From Mycolicibacterium aromaticivorans JS19b1 = JCM 16368 (GTDB taxonomy: Bacteria > Actinomycetota > Actinomycetes > Mycobacteriales > Mycobacteriaceae): 64,000 bases of DNA. The position numbers and the translations under genes were made by a program. Positions 61,825 through 64,000 of the stretch are shown in pieces. Positions within the stretch are counted from its first letter, which is position 1, and every line of letters starts with the position of its first letter. The notes under the pieces were generated by a model that saw only the letters and a program-made list of their open reading frames with translations, was not told where the DNA came from and did no database searches. The stretch covers positions 496,001-560,000 of the forward strand of contig NZ_JALN02000001.1 in the NCBI RefSeq assembly GCF_000559085.1, in the 5' to 3' direction.

Positions 61825-62019
61825 TTACCACTGATCGCGCGGCACGTCGAAGTCGGCGCACAGCGCCCGCCACACGTCGCGGGGCTCCACACCGTCCTCG
61901 ATGGCCTGCGCGGCGGTCCGTCCGCCCAACTGGGTGAGCACGTGATCCACCAGCAGCGAGCCACCACGAACCCGGCCGAATTGCCCCTCGACGAGTTCGG
62001 TGAATTCCGTCAGCCGCAC
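61825..62019 (-). CDS. DUF3046 small protein (Rv2738c type)
   Basis: This 64-residue protein has the DUF3046 pattern LTEFTELVEGQFG, VLTQLGGRTAAQAIEDGV and VWRALCADFDVP, a compact helical fold ending in Trp. The function is unknown; it sits beside recA throughout actinobacteria. GTG 62019 follows TAAGTT (62026-62031, minus) by 6 bases, so it may be leaderless; that -10 overlaps the stop codon of the glycosyltransferase gene. Confidence 0.88.
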   Translation of the reverse strand: MRLTEFTELVEGQFGRVRGGSLLVDHVLTQLGGRTAAQAIEDGVEPRDVWRALCADFDVPRDQW

Positions 62020-62025
62020 GCCACC

Positions 62026-62031
62026 AACTTA
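62026..62031 (-). promoter_or_regulatory. -10 element of leaderless DUF3046 gene
   Basis: On the minus strand TAAGTT, 6 bases, GTG 62019; the TAA is also the glycosyltransferase stop. Confidence 0.45.
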
Positions 62032-63195
62032 CCCAGCCACCGATTCATGGCACACCCGTACCGGATCGGCGACGTCCGCGATGGTCTCGCCGGCGCGCCG
62101 GGCCGCCTCCCGATAGCCCGGCGAGGACAGCACTTCACCCACCTCCGCCACCAGAACCTCGGCGGCAAGCGGCCGGACCAAGCGCGCACTGCCTTGGCGC
62201 ACAACGCGATTCGCCAACTCCCATTGGTCACCCCCACCCGGGATCACCACCATCGGCACGCCTGCCAGCAGTGTCTTGGTCAGCATCCCGTGCCCACCGC
62301 CGCAGATCACCAGATCAGCGTGGGTCAGCAGTTCGTCCTGGCGGCCCAGCCCGACACTCGCCCACGGCGGCACCTCGAGTTCCCGGCCGCCGAGCCGGGA
62401 GATCACCACCCGTGACCCGTCCGGGAGGGTTCGGCCGGGCACCAGATGTTCCAGCACCAGCTCGGTCACGCCCCGGGCACCGATCGCGGCGGTTGACGGC
62501 GCCACCACGATCACTGGGCCGTCACCCGGCGGAACCGGCAACACCGCGTCGGTGGGCTCGAAGTGCAGCGGCCCGACGACGACAGCTTCGGCCGGCCAGT
62601 CCGGGCGCGGCACCTCCAGGGCGGGCAGGGTCGCGATCAGCCGGCGCACCGGCCCCGGTTCGCGGGCGGGTAGCCCGATCTGCACCCGTGCTGCCGAACG
62701 CTGTCGCTCCCCTTCCTTCCACGACCGCGCCGTCAGGGCGCGCAGAATCGAGTCCCGCACCCGGCCGCGGATGCCGGTGCCGGGCGCCAACCCACTGCCC
62801 AAGGGCGGCAGTCCCCGCGACGGCCGGTACAGCGGCTGAGGATTCAGCTCGACCCATGGGGTGCCGATCAGCTCGGCGGCCATCCCGCCGCAGACGGTGA
62901 TGACGTCAGAGACGATCAGGTCGGGCGCCAGTTCACGCAGTACCGGAACGTTGAGCACGGCCATCCGCGCCGCGCGCTGGTGGATCTTGGCGCCGGCGTC
63001 GGTGTCGTCATCGTCGTCGGTGACGTCGAGTCCCAGGAGTTCCACCGCCTCGATACCGGTGGCGCGGGCAGTGTCCAGCCATTCGGTTCCGGTCAGCAGA
63101 GTGGGATGGTCGCCCGCGGCCGCCAGGCGCAGGCACAGCGCGATCGCGGGAAACGCATGGCCGGGATCCGGTCCTGCCACCACCGCGACGCGCAC
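62029..63195 (-). CDS. GT1-type glycosyltransferase (Rv2739c type)
   Basis: This 388-residue MGT/UGT-fold protein has the N-terminal acceptor half (VAVVAGPDPGHAFPAIALCLRLAAAGD) and a C-terminal donor half with CGGGHGMLTKTLLAGVPMVVIPGGGDQWELANRVV, a nucleotide-sugar site of the GT1 family. The acceptor is unknown. GTG at 63195 gives exactly the length of M. tuberculosis Rv2739c; the open frame further upstream is antisense to ephG. It is divergent from ephG. Confidence 0.9.
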   Translation of the reverse strand: MRVAVVAGPDPGHAFPAIALCLRLAAAGDHPTLLTGTEWLDTARATGIEAVELLGLDVTDDDDDTDAGAKIHQRAARMAVLNVPVLRELAPDLIVSDVITVCGGMAAELIGTPWVELNPQPLYRPSRGLPPLGSGLAPGTGIRGRVRDSILRALTARSWKEGERQRSAARVQIGLPAREPGPVRRLIATLPALEVPRPDWPAEAVVVGPLHFEPTDAVLPVPPGDGPVIVVAPSTAAIGARGVTELVLEHLVPGRTLPDGSRVVISRLGGRELEVPPWASVGLGRQDELLTHADLVICGGGHGMLTKTLLAGVPMVVIPGGGDQWELANRVVRQGSARLVRPLAAEVLVAEVGEVLSSPGYREAARRAGETIADVADPVRVCHESVAG

Positions 63196-63224
63196 GGGCC
63201 TACCCTGCCACAGCGCATCCGGCC

Positions 63225-63230
63225 TAGGCT
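63225..63230 (+). promoter_or_regulatory. -10 element of leaderless ephG
   Basis: TAGGCT, 7 bases, ATG 63238. Confidence 0.55.
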
Positions 63231-63237
63231 CGAGAGC

Positions 63238-63681
63238 ATGACCGAGCAGATCACCAACGTGAGCTCCGATATCGACAATGCCCATACGGTCGAGATTTTC
63301 CTGAACGCACTGCAGGACCAGGACCTGGCCACCGCCGATCTCCAGCTGGACGACAATCTCGTCTACCAGAACGTCGGCTTCCCCACCGTCCGCGGCCGCA
63401 AGCGAACCATGAAGCTGTTCAAAGGCCTGCAGCGTCCCAGCTTCGGCTTCGAGGTCAAGATCCACCGCATCGCGGTCAACGGCCCGGTGGTGCTCACCGA
63501 GCGCACCGATGTGCTGCGGGTCGGCCCGGTGCGGTTGCAGTTCTGGGTGTGCGGCGTCTTCGAGGTCACGAACGGCCGAATCACCCTGTGGCGGGACTAC
63601 TTCGACATGTTCGACATGACCAAGGCCACCGTGCGCGGCCTCATCGGCGCAGTGGTGCCGGGGCTGCGCCCGAGGCTCTAG
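63238..63681 (+). CDS. ephG: Limonene-epoxide-hydrolase-family epoxide hydrolase EphG
   Basis: This 147-residue enzyme opens epoxides to diols through an Asp-Arg-Asp triad in a small cone-shaped fold. Candidate triad residues are Arg and Asp in TERTDVLR and Asp in LWRDYFD. Other marks are LDDNLVYQNVGFPTVRGRKR. The M. tuberculosis homologue (Rv2740, 149 residues) is a structurally known cholesterol/fatty epoxide hydrolase (established knowledge). ATG 63238 fits a leaderless transcript. Confidence 0.93.
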   Translation: MTEQITNVSSDIDNAHTVEIFLNALQDQDLATADLQLDDNLVYQNVGFPTVRGRKRTMKLFKGLQRPSFGFEVKIHRIAVNGPVVLTERTDVLRVGPVRLQFWVCGVFEVTNGRITLWRDYFDMFDMTKATVRGLIGAVVPGLRPRL

Positions 63682-63692
63682 GGCCTCACGCT

Positions 63693-63992
63693 CTAAGCGC
63701 GGCGGAGCTGGCCCAGTTCGTCGAAGGCCTGCGCCCAGCCCATCAGCCGGTCAGTCGCACCCGCGAGTTCGTTGCGGTAACGCTGCTGCGACATCGGCGA
63801 GCTCGACATCCCGCCGGTGTTGGCCGCAGAGACCAGTTGCGCTGCGGCAGTGACCATTTCGTTGTACTGCCGCACCCCGGTGTTGAGCTGCGCGGTGAAC
63901 GCGTTGATGGTGGGCGCCAGATAGGACTGTGAATGGGGCGTCTCGATCGCGGCGCGCTCCATTGACACCACCTCGTCGGCCGTGGCCGCCAT
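63693..63992 (-). CDS. Helical protein of about 99 residues, possibly type VII secretion-like; start may lie beyond the window
   Basis: The visible 99 residues are largely helical (SYLAPTINAFTAQLNTGVRQYNEMVTAAAQLVSAAN; YRNELAGATDRLMGWAQAFDELGQLRRA). Size, low cysteine content and an early MAATADEVVS segment recall WXG100/PE-like secreted substrates, but no WXG or YxxxD motif is convincing. The frame is still open at the window edge, so the true start may be further upstream. It lies 11 bases after ephG, convergent. Not assigned to a family. Confidence 0.6.
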   Translation of the reverse strand: MAATADEVVSMERAAIETPHSQSYLAPTINAFTAQLNTGVRQYNEMVTAAAQLVSAANTGGMSSSPMSQQRYRNELAGATDRLMGWAQAFDELGQLRRA

Positions 63993-64000
63993 GGTCGCGG

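Overview
The window is a high-GC actinobacterial chromosome segment, almost certainly from a fast-growing mycobacterium (Mycolicibacterium type). The evidence is the order of core genes, which follows the M. tuberculosis H37Rv stretch from about Rv2689c to Rv2740: TrmA-like methyltransferase, ceoB/ceoC, dut, cei, suhB, ppgK, sigA, sigB, ideR, sthA, nrdR, chiZ, lexA, fadE20, hflX, dapF, miaA, miaB, recX, recA, the DUF3046 gene, a glycosyltransferase and ephG. Orthology is read from recalled protein sequences and synteny, not from a search. No tRNA, rRNA, CRISPR array or insertion sequence was seen, and no gap between genes exceeds 300 bases.

Layout. 1-4.4 kb: RNA methyltransferase (cut by the window edge), APC permease and the divergent TrkA-type potassium regulators. 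4.4-7 kb: MFS exporter, DUF3159 and OB-fold genes. 7-14 kb: small conserved genes, dUTPase, envelope protein Cei, inositol phosphatase, polyphosphate glucokinase and the principal sigma factor SigA. 14-24 kb: a probable lipoprotein serine hydrolase, RidA, several small DUF genes, SigB, the iron regulator IdeR, soluble transhydrogenase and a trypsin-like lipoprotein. 24-32.5 kb: PAC2 protein, hydrolase, PhzF-like protein, then the NrdR / ChiZ / LexA DNA-damage cluster, an LGFP-repeat envelope protein and FadE20. 32.5-36.4 kb: a BisC-type molybdoenzyme and a secreted PE-PPE-domain hydrolase. 36.4-45 kb: HflX, DapF, MiaA, MiaB and neighbours. 45-48.2 kb: a glutamate-type ABC uptake operon in which the binding protein and one permease are fused. 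48.2-60.1 kb: an accessory block with a DUF1254 protein, a large PGRS protein divergent from an ATPase/LuxR regulator, small secreted proteins, an LLM oxidoreductase, an unusual P450 and a histidine-less DUF305 lipoprotein. 60.1-64 kb: RecX/RecA and the genes beyond.

Regulation visible in the sequence. LexA boxes lie upstream of lexA, chiZ and recA, tying those genes into one SOS circuit. An extracytoplasmic-sigma type promoter (GGGAAC-N17-CGTT) precedes sigB, and a second copy with identical spacing lies upstream of the PAC2 gene. A CRP-type palindrome sits upstream of cei, and a perfect 11-bp inverted repeat overlaps the fadE20 promoter. About a dozen genes have a TANNNT -10 element six or seven bases before a GTG or ATG, the signature of leaderless mycobacterial transcripts; this was used to choose several starts. 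Convergent genes are packed extremely tightly, three pairs sharing a 4-base overlap in which both stop codons read through the same bases.
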